NCBI RefSeq assembly: GCF_019578655.1
Contig: NC_063264.1
Span: forward strand, 2,666,001-2,730,000
DNA from: Ricinus communis
Lineage: Eukaryota; Streptophyta; Magnoliopsida; Malpighiales; Euphorbiaceae
Reading direction: 5' to 3'
DNA length: 64,000 nucleotides
Below are positions 1 to 14,500 of the stretch, piece after piece. The number at the start of each line of letters is the position of its first letter. The first letter of the stretch is position 1. The notes beneath the pieces are model-generated. The model was not told the DNA's origin. It saw only the letters and a list, made by a program, of their open reading frames with translations, and ran no database searches. The position numbers were made by a program, and so were the translations under genes.

Positions 1-222
1 GCACAGCATGTAATTTTGTGTAGGTGTTGGAGACGCTTTGTTTGTATTTTGCTATGGTAATTGTATTATAGATGATGCAAATATAAAATTGTTTAGATCT
101 CGTCTCCACAATTGTGAATAAGATCTAGATAAGTTCTACGTTATCTTTTTCTTTCTTGTCGTTAAATCCCTTCTTAACATCTATCATATGCTGTGCTTAC
201 GTGTTGCTGCATGCTTCTGCAG

Positions 223-3200
223 CATATTGACGAACTTTCTCATTATTCCCGGTTTGGATTGTGGTGGATTGCCCTTGGTGTTGCATCTTCAATTGGTCTT
301 GGTAAGCAGAATTTGTTTGGATTATCAAAGGCTCTATTATGGGATTTGGGAGAACTTATCTCAAGGATATTAATACCTCAAAGCTTGGAACGATTTTGTT
401 TAACATTGTAGCCATACTGCTCGAGGACTTAAAAGTTCCCCTTTAATGCTCTATAGTCAAATGCCAAATAAGCTTACCTGCTGAATTTACGTCAATAAGT
501 ATATTATTAACTCAGCTACCGATTCTGAAATAATGGTACTGAGAGCTTACTTCAAAGAGCTGCTGAATTATGTAATAGTGGCTTCTGTTTTTTTTTTTCT
601 TATCTATTTCTTCCCAGTGAAGTTTTCAGAATGAGCAAATAAGGATATGATAAATGTAGATCAAATCTTCATTTGAAGCATGGTGGTTAAAATGTTCACC
701 TTATTTTTAAGGTGTCCCTGACCATGATTGAACTCATTTTATGCAAAATAAAGCTCTTAAATCATAAAATTAAACATTGTAATCAGACCTTACATTAATT
801 GTATTACACATGTGAAACTCATGCTGCATTGCAAATCTAGGTTTAATTTTTCCTCGCACCTGAATCTCTTTGTCTCTCTCTTTGCGTATATCTTAAAATG
901 TACAGGGTCTGGATTGCATACTTTTGTCCTTTATCTGGGTCCCCATATCGCCTTGTTCACTATAAAAGCAATGCAGTGTGGCCGAGTTGATCTAAAAAGT
1001 GCCATATACGATACCATACAGCTTAAAAGAGGGCCTTCATGGCTTGATAAAGATTGCCATGAATTTGGAGACCCAGTGTTCCCATTATCTCACGGGTTGA
1101 GGGTTCCACTTAGCAGCATATTGCCACAGGTCCAGATAGAAGCTGTCTTATGGGGAGTCGGGACTGCACTTGGAGAGCTTCCTCCTTATTTCATCTCAAG
1201 AGCAGGTCTGCTTTTAGCTGTCATGTTTGGGATTTTCTTTCTATATAACTGCCTCATTATATAATTTAAAGTTTGTCCAGAGGGATGTTAATGTTGGCTT
1301 CATAGGAATAGTAATGCTTATCTATTTTGGGAATATATCCTACATGATGTTGATATAATATTCTAAGAATGAGATTTTTAGAGACCATTTTGATTTTTGA
1401 AGCGCCATTGTTATTTTTATAATATTATAGAATCACAATGCCATAGTTTTTTTTTTCTGAACTCTGTTGTTCTGAAGGTGAATTTAGATCAGCCTTGGCA
1501 TCCCTTTATCTTTATGTGGCAAGATACTTCAGTATGATTGCAGCATCTGAGAATAGCAGATAGATCTTTTAACGTGTCTGCTGTGATTCTATGTTGCATG
1601 TCTAACTGTCAACAAAGCAACTGAGGAATGGATTTTTATTTCAGAATTCATCTGCCGATGTTCTAATACTAAGGGGCTGTGGATCCAGTGCTATATGTAC
1701 CCACATCCCCTATGTCCTTGAAGCTATGTAGAATAGGATATGCTAAACTAGTTTTTTTTGGAAGAAGTCTAGATTTAAGGTTGTTTTGACACTTGCCTCA
1801 CCTATTGCTGCTTTTTGGTTGAAGTTGGTGGAAATGGTACTAATGAAACACAGGACAGATGCTTATCCAGTTTTGCTTATGTGTTTTCACACTAGTAAAT
1901 GCTGGATACATAATACTGTTTATTTTTCTAAATGAGTTCATTGCTGTTCATAAGAGATGAAAACTGTTTCTTCTTTTCTTTTGTTTTGACTTTTCACCAT
2001 GAATAAGTTTGGCAACTGAGAATCTATCTATTGAGAAAATTGACATGATTATCAGTTTTATATGTGATAATGTGCCCACTTTGTGCAGCAAGCGTATCAG
2101 GTAGTAAAGTGGATGCCATGGAAGAGTTAAATGCTTCCTCATCTGAAGATAGTGGATTCATAGCTACTCACCTCAATGCAATAAAACGATGGCTTCTGTC
2201 ACATTCACAACATCTAAACTTCTTCACAATTTTAGTACTTGCTTCGGTTAGTTTGAAGCATTTATCACCTGTGATGAGTTCCTCTATGGTATTTGTTAAC
2301 ATGTGTTGCTGATCAACTATAATTTTTATTTTTAGGTGCCAAATCCCCTGTTCGATCTTGCCGGCATTATGTGTGGACAATTTGGGATTTCATTCTGGAA
2401 GTTTTTCTTTGCAACATTGATAGGAAAGGCAATTATCAAAACTCATATACAGGTTTGTCATGTTTTCTAGTACTTGTATCTTGGATGTTTGACAGTTTAG
2501 ACTAGCCTTTGCTGCATGGACTATTCTATTGCCCTAAATTTTCGGTCGCAATGATTGGGGTAAAAAAGGGAATAAAAAGTGATTCTTTTTTTGCTTTCAT
2601 AAAAGTTGGTGTTTAGTGCTTGGTTTTATTTTGAAATGCTAATGTGTGTCCACTTCTCTATGTTTTATTTTCTTTTTCTGCAGACAGTTTTCATTATATC
2701 TGTCTGCAATAATCAACTCCTTAACTGGATGGAGAATGAGTTGATCTGGGTGCTCAGCTTTGTCCCTGGTTTGGCTTCTGTGCTGCCCAACATCATAGCC
2801 AAACTGCATACGATTAAAGAAAAATATATGGCACCTGCACCGCCTGTGTCCTCAAGTAACAAGGTATTTGTGAACAACTATTAAAGATTCAGCATGTGGT
2901 TATGGGGATCAATTGTAGAAGGTTCAATTTTCAAGCAAACGTGCACATGTGTTGTAAATTTGAACTTCACTTGTGCATGAATCTAATTTGATTTCACATT
3001 ACCGGTCTTTGTTCTAAGTAAAATGTTTTCAATGTTTCTTTCTCCCAGGTGAAAAAATGGGATTTCTCCTTTGCTGCATTGTGGAACACGATTGTGTGGC
3101 TCATGCTCTTGAACTTCTTTTTCAAGATTGTGAATGCCACCGCGCAGAGGTATCTCAAAAAACAGCAGGAGAAGCAGCTCGCTGAGTTGACAAATAATGT

Positions 3201-3225
3201 GTCATCTTCAACACATTCTGATTAA
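223..3225 (+). CDS. KMS1: KMS1/KMS2-type vacuole membrane protein 1 (VMP1) homologue, 5' truncated by window edge
   Basis: Six exons are visible: 223-301, 906-1205, 2089-2246, 2336-2452, 2684-2863 and 3049-3225 (TAA). They join in frame to 336 residues, and all five introns are GT-AG. The fragment opens [15 protein letters not shown] and continues with [18 protein letters not shown], a stretch typical of plant KMS proteins, the relatives of animal VMP1. The middle holds the VTT/SNARE-associated segment [18 protein letters not shown], followed by further hydrophobic helices and a Lys/Gln-rich cytosolic tail (YLKKQQEKQ). Family knowledge: multi-spanning ER protein needed for ER/Golgi integrity and secretion, and in animals for autophagosome formation and lipid scrambling. 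Roughly the first 80 residues lie outside the window. I cannot tell KMS1 from KMS2, so the symbol marks the family. Confidence 0.9.
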
Positions 3226-5934
3226 TAATCTGACTCCGACCACCTTCATAAACAGGCAGAATCTGAGTTTCTTCTTTTCTTTTCCTCTCTTTCTTTCTTT
3301 CCTCTTGTTACAATTAGAGTAAGATGTTAAAAAGTGACAGCTCTTTCCTGAGTCATTATTAAGTCATCCATTTATAAAAAAGAAAGAAAAAGAAAAAAAA
3401 AAAAAAAAAGAACTCGTTGCATCAGGAAATAGCTGCTAGAAGCTCTGTATAGAGATAGGAACACGCTGTCCCGTGTCAAATTGGGGTAAAGCATTGATTT
3501 TTGGGTGGTATTCAAACCCACTGTTAACTGGAATGTTGAAATTGGGAATGGGAGGTACTAGTATTCTTTGGAAATTCAAGACAAATTTATTTGCTTATCA
3601 TGGAGTATGTTTGTATCCTTATTACTTACTTTGATCCAACTTGATGCTCCGTATCTGTTTTTTTCTTTTTGGAGTAAAAAAAGAAAAACAAAAAACCTCC
3701 TTGAGATGCCTCGAAATGAACAAAATGTCATCTAGAACTCAAACTTAAAGAAATAAACTATATAATCATTTGGAACAAATGAGTTACATTCACTCGACTG
3801 CCAATAGACATCAGAAAACAAATTCAGGAGGAGGAAGAGGATTACCACTGCCAAGCATTTGGGCAGACACCACCGCTATCATTTCTAGCCGGCCAGCCAA
3901 TCAGTAGTCTTGTTTGCTGGTCTGCTAATACAGCTGACTCTCTGTCGAGTTTACTACCTCAATTGCCTCCTAAAAAGGATCTCGAAATCTTCCCTTAATT
4001 GGGGCTAAAGATAAGATTGCTTCCCTTAATGCCAATGGCTTCACTAGCCACTGCAGAAAGAGCTTGTCCTCGGAGAGTATGAGTTTTCCACAACAGTTTC
4101 ACACAACAAAAAAACAAAAGATGAAAGATGCTACTTCTTACTCGGATTCTGGAAGGATATAACAACTGTTTAAAAAGAAGAAAATTAAATCTGAAGTCCC
4201 ATAACTTGATGGTATTTTAACATATAATGAACATCTTTCCATGAATTTCTTATTATTATTTCTTCACGGTCAAACTTCAGAATCCGAAATTATTCTCAAA
4301 AAAATTAATAACAATCTCATGACAATAATTATAATATTCATTATGAACTGATTAAGAATTTTATTAAATTCTTAGTAGTAAGAATAATATATGTATATAT
4401 ATATATAAAATATATATGAATACCAGTCCTGTGTCATTATTTGTATTGAAATGCGTAGCCATGTGGGATTGATTATCATATTATTTTATCATGAAGATAA
4501 GTTTAGATCTTCCATTTCTGTCGTGATTAAACTTAATTAATAAAATATAATCCCCGCTTCCAACTTAATTTCTTGAATTTTAAAATAAAATGACAAGTAC
4601 CTAAGTTTGTTTGTTTGTGCTGCTTAAACTTAAAAATACCAACTAATAAAGGGTCTCTTTCACTTGGGAATTAAGAATAACATTTTTGGTATCGATTCCA
4701 ATAAATAATTGAAGACAAAATAAAAATAGTAATAAATAAACAATAAAAGAAATTAACGATTGTATGTTCACAAGGCCAGGTGGGTAATTTTTTATATTAA
4801 CAAATGAAAAAAGAAATCACAATTTTCCCACCATATCATTCATATATTTAAATACTACACTTGAAAAAAGGGTTTCTTTGATTCGCTTCAATAATACTGA
4901 ATACGACACAAATTATTAAGAAAGGTAACCATTAAAAGAAAAGAAAACTATTAAAAAAAATTGATGAACAATAGTTGATGGTTGTCTAGTTGCTAACTCA
5001 ATGATACATAAACGTGAAATATAATTATTTAATTTCTTTAGGCAGATCCAATTCTTTGTCTTTAAGACAGCAAAAAGAATACTTATTTATTTTGGACAAT
5101 AGAATTTAACGAGATAACTCATATTGCCTCTATTTGATTATGTATAGAACACAATATTTTATTTTTATATTTAAAAAGAAAACATTATGAGATAATTAGC
5201 TTTCAATTACATTTTCTTAATCTATATATGTACCATCTAAATTTGATCAAAAATTTCTATGAACGATGATAAATATAAATTTAATGAGTTGACATTTTCA
5301 ATTTAAGAATTTTCTACAATTAAATTTGATACATATTATTCAGTGATATATACCTCTTTATGCATTATACAGTCCATTTTTAAAGTAAAATTCTGAACTA
5401 TGAAGTGTGAAGATATTATTATACAGATTAGATAAAAAAGATAACATATTTATATGTGGCCTGTATTTTTTCAATAAAAAATTTGACACCATTATGAACT
5501 TTGAATGGCATTAGCAATTAATATATAATAAGGCCTGAAGGGGCCACTGGGACACAAGTTGGCATTTATTAAAGAAATTTAAAAGTCAATTTTGACCTGC
5601 CAAATCAATTTCATTGAATCAAACCAACTTTAATGTTTATCTCGAAAATATTTCTAACAAGTAATTAATGCCATTAACATACTACTATTAAACACTATTA
5701 TACCCAGAGCTTACAAAATCGCACACTCTGATGATAAGATACCAGGATTTCTATACTATTGAAAAACGCGAATTTAGCTGACGTTTTTGCTTGTCTTGTC
5801 GGATGATGTCTTTATATATTATCATGAGGTGAGACTGGAGATTTCTGTATCTGAACAGTGATTACAGGAAAACTGGAGGTGCATTCAGGGGCATTTAATC
5901 CTGAACAGTGATTATAGTCATCTCCGAATGAAGC
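3226..5934. other. intergenic DNA downstream of the KMS gene
   Basis: The first few hundred bases should hold the KMS 3' UTR. An A-rich run lies at about 3378-3410. A less AT-rich patch at about 3790-4090 contains short open frames on both strands, but nothing I recognise and no splice-consistent exon. The rest is AT-rich, with a TA-repeat tract at about 4388-4420. No gene was identified. Confidence 0.6.
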
Positions 5935-6065
5935 ATGTTAAATCAAACAAATCATATATATGAGACTAGAACAGCTGCGAACGAAGATGAAGTACTCCAG
6001 AGTTCCAACTGGTCAAGTGGTACTACTTTTTTTTTTTCAAGAAAGACAATTTCTTTGAATATTAC

Positions 6066-6124
6066 CTGCTGCTGGAATTGCTGGAATTGCTGCATTTGCT
6101 GGGTTATTCTTGATTGCTTGGCAC
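6066..6124 (-). pseudogene. isolated Gln-rich exon-like segment (possible gene relic)
   Basis: On the minus strand a 59-nt stretch is bounded by a good acceptor (atccag) and donor (CAG|gtaat). It reads AKQSRITQQMQQFQQFQQQ in the only sensible frame, with a nearly perfect 9-nt tandem (CAGCAATTC) inside. Upstream on the same strand an open stretch (to about 6255) carries Pro/Gln-rich residues, and the frame downstream closes at about 5952. I do not recognise the protein, and no further exons were found that would make a complete gene. It may be a relic of a Gln-rich nuclear protein, or a chance low-complexity frame. Confidence 0.2.
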
Positions 6125-9100
6125 CTGGATGATATATGTATACTTCTAAGCAAGAGCCACGCAAATTGCAATGTATGAACTCTATCAAGATTCTGCGGCT
6201 GTGGAGCTGGAGAATCATATCCATTCTTACAAGGGTTTTGTTGCTTTATAGACACAACTCTCTGCCTGAAGCTAACCTCTCCTATCCATTTGCAAATATA
6301 CTTCTTGGCTAAGTATAGTAGCTCTTATCTAGTTTTGCAGATTTTGGTGGTTTTGGATATCATTTCTTGGCGCAGGGTGTTGGCTCATTTAAAGGTTCTT
6401 ACCTAGCCTTGCCTCCTTTGTTTTTATTCTACTTCTTTGAATGGATTGAAGTTAATATTTCAAAGAAAAGAAAAAACAAAGGTGATTATACGTAAGGACC
6501 CACCATATAAATTTTGAGGGAAGCAAAAATGGAGGAGACCCACAAATTTGTAGGGTTGGTGGGGCGGCGCCACATTGAATATGACCAAAGAAAAGAAAAA
6601 GAGAGGAAAAGGTATGTGTCATGAGTCATGACAAGCCTTTAGCTTTGGTTAATTATAAGTGGTTAATGGGTTAAGTGTCGTCAGATTTATGTCGACTGTG
6701 TTGTATGATTTTCTTTTTCCCATAAAACAAAAAGAAAAACAACAAACTTTTTGTCTTGTCTCCGACTACTCCCGCTGGACTCCCACCTGAAGCGGTGGGT
6801 TTTGGGTTATTCATTATCATCATTCATGTATTTTAATCTTAAGAAACCAAAAAGAATAGAGAGGATTTATGGGTAAAAGGGGCACAATGTGTTGTTACTT
6901 ATTAGGGTTTATATGAATGAATAATAATGGTAGCTAGGTCAAAATATAAACATATGGACGAAGAGTGGTGCCGTGCCGCATCAATTTTATGTAGCGGCTT
7001 AGCCTTCCAACTTTTTGAGCAATACCTTTGTCGAAACTAGCTTCCCTGTTTTAAGGTTGAATTTAAGGACATGGCAAGTTGGCATATATACCCATATTTC
7101 ACACTATTGTTTTCTTCTTCTTTTCTTTTTATTTTTTCAACCAAGAATCTTTTTGAATATAATCGAGCTCCAAGTAATAGACTGAGAATCAATTTAATTT
7201 TTTCTTGTATTAGTTATTTTCATAACAAATTATGGTAATAATAGAAGAGTGATATATTTTTATGGTATGAACTCATTGCAAATGGTGATGCATTTATGGA
7301 AACTGAAAGAGACTAAGCAAATATTTCTCAGATTAATTTATTCACATAATAATATAATATCCATATGGGGATTAACCTTTAGAATATTTGGCATAGATAG
7401 TCCTATTAGGTGCGAGTTGGGTTCCTATGGCGAAATCAATAATTGTTCCAAAAAGAATATATTTCATAACCCTTTTCCTTCCTCTTTTTTGACCAATTAA
7501 CATAGAAAGTTCTAAATAAATTAAGGACTTACCATACTCAACTTATTGCCATATTTTTACTCAGTCTTGACAAGGTTTTGCTAGAGATTTCTTCTTTCCA
7601 GTTATTTTAATATGAAAACATGGTCCCAGCAATTCATGATGTATAGATTGCAGACAGAAAATTCATAATTATTGTTAATCTCTTTTGGATCAACAAAATG
7701 TAGCTTAAGTTTGAGAAAGATGCCAAATTATTCTATGTAATTCTAAGTTGAATAGTCCTTTCAGTGAAAAATGAGATAATAAGGTTAGTTTACTTGATAA
7801 AATAATTTGGTTAAAATTCTTTATTTCTCCACTGACCAAAATTTGATTCTGGAATTACTGTGAATGATTCTCTTTTTCTTATAAAGTGTGTAGTTTATTT
7901 TCAATTGCATTTAAACATTTATTTAATACCCATCAAAAGAAAGATCTTTCCCACCATATATAAATATAAATATAAAATAAAGTGTTAATCTGTAATACCA
8001 TTGGACTATTAGAAGTAAAACATGCAAGGAACAGTAAGAACACAATAAGACAAAGTCCAATTGCTGTCTTTGATTTAGATTTGTTGTTAGAAAGTTCTTT
8101 TAGTTTTTCTTTTAAGCAAAAAAAAGAGGGAAAAATAAAAGAAAGATCAAAATATAAGCTGGCATGTTAAAACCTACATATAATATCACAGGCAAGAAAA
8201 AGAAAAACAAAAAATTGGCACATTCTTGTCCATATTTAAATATGGGGCCTTTCCCTTTCATGAAATCGTACCATCAAGTCATATAAGGGGACTTTTACTC
8301 TTTTATTTGCTTATCCAATTGGATCATTTGATGAAACTTTGCCCCACTGTCCACCAGAAGGAAATGCCTCTACAGTATACAAATACCGAGTGGTGGACTC
8401 TCACAAAAGGTTCCAATGGTAATTGAAGCCCCTTCCATTATATGTCAAACTTACTTTTTATTATTTGCCTCTAGGTGTTGCCCACATTCTTTAATGATCT
8501 TTCCTCATTTCGTGTACAATCTTGGCTTTTTTCTTTTCTTTTAATTTTACATAATTCTTCAAATCAAAAATAATAATTAGTAATTGGGCGGTCCAGTGCT
8601 GAGTGACCCACTTGAAATGCAATTGCTCAAATTCTAACTAGTTCCATTAAAATCTTTTTATTTTTTAATAGAATGGTAATTAACTTTACCATCCATTGCT
8701 TCCCACAATCTTCTCTTAGAAGTTTCCTAGCTTTTACATTTAAAAAAGGAAAAATTTTGCATAAGCTATATAATATCATCAAAAATTCTGACGTCCCATG
8801 TAATAGTCATTATTTATTCGACACTTATTAACGGTGTTATATAATTTAGTTATTATTTACTAATGGTAATATTCATAAAGTATTAAAATAATAAAAATAA
8901 AATTATATATAATATAAGTGAAAATACATCAAACTACAAAAAAAATTAACAGAAGTTTTTCTCTTAAAAAGATTTGGTTGTTCCCCAGTGTTGCACAATA
9001 TATATCTGTATTGGTTTTTGATATATAAGTTAATTTAGGACTTTTTAGTTTAGTGAATTCTGAAGAAAGGCATGTAATTAATAAGCATGTTTATTGGTGT

Positions 9101-11560
9101 TTTAACCTCAGGCTTACTATATGTTTTACATGTTCAACTCCCAAATAATCATTGTTATATATCTTTTTCAATAATTGGCCCAGGCTCTAGTCATTGACTT
9201 TGTGAACACATCGCTGTATAATAAATTTCAGAAATAAAAATTATGGTGTAATTTATAAAGTGAAATTAGTGTTTCACTGTAAAGAATTTCTGTAAAAGAT
9301 CTAAAAATGGGGTGGGGTCAGGAGGTTGGGATAAAGCTAATCTTTGGGTGGGATAGCGTAATCTTGCAATGTTTTGAAACCCCAATTCTTTTATTTGATT
9401 GTCTGTATAATGATATAATAGTAAAATGGCATGGGCTGCTCTTTCCATTAATTGATTCTCTTTGCGGGACCCTTTCAATTGAAGAATCCAAATAATATTT
9501 TATTATAAATAAAATATTCAGAGAGTGTTTGGTAAAGATAACTCTCTTTCTTAAATTATCAAAAGGGAAGAAATAAGTGAAGTGGGGTATCTAGTCACAC
9601 ACCTCCTAACCGGATTCTTTAATACTTCTAAAAATTTCTTTTTAGGATTATACCTACTGTCACAATTTGAAGACTACCTTGCTGATTAAGAGTTGATGTG
9701 GTGGATATTCTCATTTATCAAACTTCAATAAATTAATAATATTCACTATTTACTAATTTGTTTATTGAATCAGTAAAAAATTAAATAAATCTATATATGT
9801 GTCTCAAATTAGTCAATAAATTAATTCTCAATTACTATACGTCCGTCTTATAATTTAATAGTCAAGTTTTCTATGAGGGTGTCCTTTCCTATCTAGTGGG
9901 CCAATTTTAAATCCTAATTTTGTAGTCCGACCCCACTGATTCTTATATATCTATTAGATAAATATATGAGAACACTAATTAATAAGAAAGGGAAATAGCC
10001 CTGCTCTTTTATTGTTTTAGGTTGCAAGCTCTAAGGGAATTGAATTAGAAAAAAGAAAAAAAGGAAAGGAGGAGGAGGAGGAGGAACACGTGTACAGATA
10101 AGAATAGCTTTACAGAGTCGCAACACAACCTACAGGCAAGGGAAGATGTCAGATTGCCAGTACACACACATGATGCCCCACATTAGAACCCTAGGACCCA
10201 AAGCTCTAACCATTTGAAAGAGAAACTCTATGGGACCAGTCCGGTTTTTCTCTACTCTGGTGGGGGACCACTAGGCCAATTTGGCAAAATTCAGCTTTTA
10301 ATAATAAATATTATAAATAACTGAAGGAAAAATCATATCTAATGGAAGATAGATACTATTGAAAATCTGATATTATAAGTGAAGATTGAAAGAATTAAAA
10401 AGTAACCCAAAAAGATAAAGTTATCGCGTCCACAAAAATGGACATTAGCCAAGCCACGGACTGACCCTTTCCACCAACCCACTTTTGACAAAGGAAGAGG
10501 CAATTGCCATTGGCAGCAGCACTAGCTGAGTAGCAAATTCTCGACTGTGTATGCATATGTAAATATGAATAGTTCACCCAAACAAAACAACACTATATAC
10601 ATATATATACATATACAAGACCCCACTGACAATAATCCTTTAAATACTTAAAAGAGTCTTGAAATAAACATTAGGTCTTTATGCATCCACATCAACCTCC
10701 CTTCTGAAAATCAAAATGATATCATTTCCTTGTCACCAAATGGGACAAACAACTCTTCTAAAATTACAGCACAATTACGCTTTTACCTGGAGTATTAGAT
10801 TGACCCAGAAAAAGAAAAGCACGATAGAAAACAAAAAGAACTTTGGAATATGGCATCATGAAGAGAAAAAGGAGGGGAAGGACTAAATAAAAAAATTAGA
10901 GAGGGTTCACTGTTATATATGCCATACATATACATACACTCCCTCCATTGCATATATATATGTTCAGAGATAACTGTCTACAGCTCTTTCTTGGAAAATA
11001 AAATTAGACCCCCCAAAAAAGAAAGAAAAAAAAAAACTAATTCAAGTGAAAAAGAAATCCATTGGTATCCCAAAAGAAGGAAAAGGCAAGTCCTTTTTCT
11101 TTCCTCTTTTTTTTTTTCCGTGTCCTCTCCCTTTTCCCTCGTCATTCTCCACCGTCTTCTTCCTTCTTCAACCCTCTAAAAAAAACAACTTTGATCAGAC
11201 TTTTCCCTTACTTCATTGCATCGTCTTGCCATCCATCACATCCATCCAAATAAATTAAGAGACTTGAAGGTCAACCTTGTCAGGTAAGGAACACAAATAT
11301 ACAGTAGAGCAATGGAACATTGCAAGCAAGCAAAACCCCGTTACACATCCTTCCCACTGGCTCAACTTCTTTTCCAAAAACGTGGGTTGTAATCCAAATG
11401 GCGTGCATCTTTCAACATTCATTGCTTCTCTCATTTCTTCCCAGGACTGCCAAAGGGCATAAAATTTCCCCATTCACCCAAACCTCGGATCAGCTTGGGT
11501 TGTTATCTTTTCATCGCTTACAATCTTGGGGGTTGCCATGTGATGTAGTTGAGACGTACT
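6125..11560. other. intergenic DNA between the KMS and TIC genes
   Basis: AT-rich sequence with several short open frames (for example 7249-7500 and 9307-9495) that lack splice context, family motifs or codon bias. The part nearest 11560 is probably 3' UTR of the minus-strand TIC gene. A pyrimidine-rich tract lies at about 11090-11170. No tRNA, rRNA or transposon protein was recognised. Confidence 0.55.
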
Positions 11561-14500
11561 CTAATCTGCAGCAGGTTGTTTCTGCTCTGCTGGCTTCACC
11601 TGAACAGCAGTGGGAACAGCATGAACATATGGGAAGCCAGTAGGTACAAGATGTGTAGTCTTGCCAGAAGACTGGGTAGCAGCAAACTGAGCATGAATAA
11701 GTCCCTGCGAAGGTATGCCGCCACCTTTCATACTGTTCGCAGCTGCTGCAGCAGCAGCAACTGCCTTTGCAGGATCAGTAGTGGTGGCATTGGGAAGTGA
11801 CACAGAAGGGCATAACAACATCCCGGCCGTGGAGGTCACCGATGCAACTTGTGGTTGCTGCTGCTGTTCACTACGATGTCTTTGGAGATAAAACCCGCTT
11901 GCTGGTGTTGCATGTGTTGAACCTGCAGAGTGCTGAACTTGGGCTTGCATATAACTACTGTTGTACATCATCTGTGCTTGCTGCAGTGCATGCTTTGGTA
12001 GCTGCGGCTGCTGTTGCATCTGAGACTTGGTAACCGAGCTAGACGAAGAGGTAGAGTTATGGGGATGGCCAAGAATGGAAGGAATATTTCTCCCGCCAAC
12101 TGGAGATGATTTCTGTGCAGACATTGAAGGGGAATTCTTGGCTTGCTGAGATGATAGCGTGGATGATTGCCCACCTTTGTTACTAGTGGAATTGGATGTC
12201 GTCCTTGGGCTCCCACCAGCACTCTTAGACATTGAAGTTGTTGGAGAACCAACTACCACTGGAGGAGATGTTGATTGGTTACTGCTAGGAGTTGGCTGCC
12301 CTTGCGTTGTGGCTGATGGTTTTGGGTTGGCTGCAAAAGATATCTGTGTATGGCCTTGTTGTGTACGTCCTTGCTGTTGGGATAGGTTTTTAAGGGATGT
12401 TGAAGTGGAGGAAAGAGACGAGGAAGGAGCTTGGGAAGTATTGGTCCTAACAGAATTCTTCCACTGTGGAGACTGAGCCGGACTACTGCTGCTTTGCACA
12501 AGATTTGAAGGAAATCCTGAGAGTGCATTAGGGAACTTGGCAGCCATTGATGAAGATGAAGGAATGTGTTCTGGATACACACTTCCATTACTCGTAGCCG
12601 GTGTTTTGCTTCGAGCAGAAGCAGCGGCTGCAGCTGCATACTGATGTTGTTTTTGAAGTTGAATCATCTGCTGTTGATGCTGCTGCTGCTGATTCCGCTG
12701 CACTTGCTGCTGCACGCTAGAAGCATTTACAGTGCTGATAGAGGCTGACATCACTGAACCACTGGCCCGACCAGGAGTGGACACTAGATTCAGAGGTCGT
12801 ACAGAGCTGTCAATCACAGTGTTACTCGGCATCGTCAAAACAGAAGTCTCCGTTAAATCTGGCCGAGAAAAAGCAATTGACTGCCCAGCCGTTGCATGTA
12901 CCTTGACTCCCGACATGGTCTTCCTATCATCTTCTGCATGCAGACCATCATTTCCTCCAGTTTTCCCTTCTTCTGAAACCCGGTGATTCTTCTTCTGCTG
13001 AGCTGCTTGGGCAACTGCAGCGGCCATGAAGTGATACCCCTGCCTTGCAGCTTCAGGAAGACTTTGGAGAATAGCATGATTCTGGGCAATTGATGAAATA
13101 TCGAGGCCAGGAGCAGCTGTGGCTCCATTAATGGGGGCAAATGACATGGCAAAAGCCTGAGAAGGTTCAACCCCAACCTTTGATCCCTGTGATTGTGATT
13201 GCTGCTGTTTCTTTTCACCAGGATTGCCACTTGCAGTAGCTGCACCACCCATTGTTGGTGGAGTCATCAAAGCAAAGTTTTGTGGATGTATGGGCATTGC
13301 AAAATTCTGACCATAAATACTCATGTTCGCTCGAGAGATGCGACTATCAGCAGTAGAAGGGCTATCTTCACCTAATTCACTCTCAATCTGGCGAGCTTGA
13401 TGAGGTACATTCTGGTTCTGCATTTGCTGCCTCGGCTGAAGCTGCAGTGTCTGCGATGGCTGGTTTTTTGAAGTAGGAAAGCCTTGCAGATTTCCACCAC
13501 CACCATTTATGCCACTGCCATGTGACCTTTGTTGCTGATTCTGCAAATGTTTCTGGGATGAAGAGGAACCACTAGAAATACTTGGGTTCTGGTGACTCTG
13601 TTGGCCTTGTTGAGAGAGGGGGGTTGGCGGCTGCTGTTGTTGAAGCTGTTGAGGATGGATCATTTGCGAAGAATAAAAAGAACCATTGAAGAATGGCATT
13701 GCCTGAGGAGGGGCCCCTCTATAAGTTGGTGTTGCTCCTACATGTGCAGGAATTGGAATTGGGTATGCACTGTTCTGCAGAATTGCTAAGTACTGGGTCT
13801 CACTGCCTGGCATATTTGGGTAGTTGAAGCTCATTGCTGTAGCACCAGCTACTGCTGTTGTTGAAGCACTCAGTGAGGCAGAATTAGAGGTGTTTGATGA
13901 AGCTGCACTACCTGGAACAGGAGGGGACTTTACATTACCAGGTCGGACAGAAGCAGCAGCAGCAGCAGCAGCCTGTTGTTGATTCAAAGGGAAGATGAAT
14001 GCAGGACCATGCTGCAATCAACAAAAAGGGAAAAGCAAGAATTTTCAGAATGCCAACCCTCTAATTGTTCCCTGTAAAAGATACTGCAATTTGCACAAAT
14101 AAAAACATACCAAAATATTACTAGGTGCTCCAGGAGGTAGAGGCTGCTGAAGCAAAATCTGCTTTCTTTGTGCAGCATCTACAATGTTGGCAGCTTGAGA
14201 GCTCTTTTCCTTCACGCTGTGGCCAGAAAATATGGCTAAACCCGGACCCTTGTCTTGCGCAGAGTTCACAGCCCTACCAGCATGCAGATCTGTGGAAGGC
14301 ACCACATTCACATTGCAGGGCTTCGCCCCGAATTGTAAAGCAGAACCAGCTGCAGCTGGCCAGAAGGGATTCATCCTTGTAAATTGCTGGTGATAATGAA
14401 TGTTCCGTGCAATGTAGCAATGGGTTGCACACCTCTTTGGCCTTGGTTGGCTAAAAAGTAGATGTGGAGGCTAGGAGAATTTTGGAACAAAAAAAAATAT

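Noticed and set aside
9340..9480. Segment with gggatagcg reminiscent of miR390
   Set aside because: The match to the miR390 sequence is only partial and I found no complementary arm to form a precursor hairpin.
12159..12639. Open frames on both strands across the TIC last exon
   Set aside because: Shadow frames of the long Gln/Ser-rich coding exon 11561-14011.
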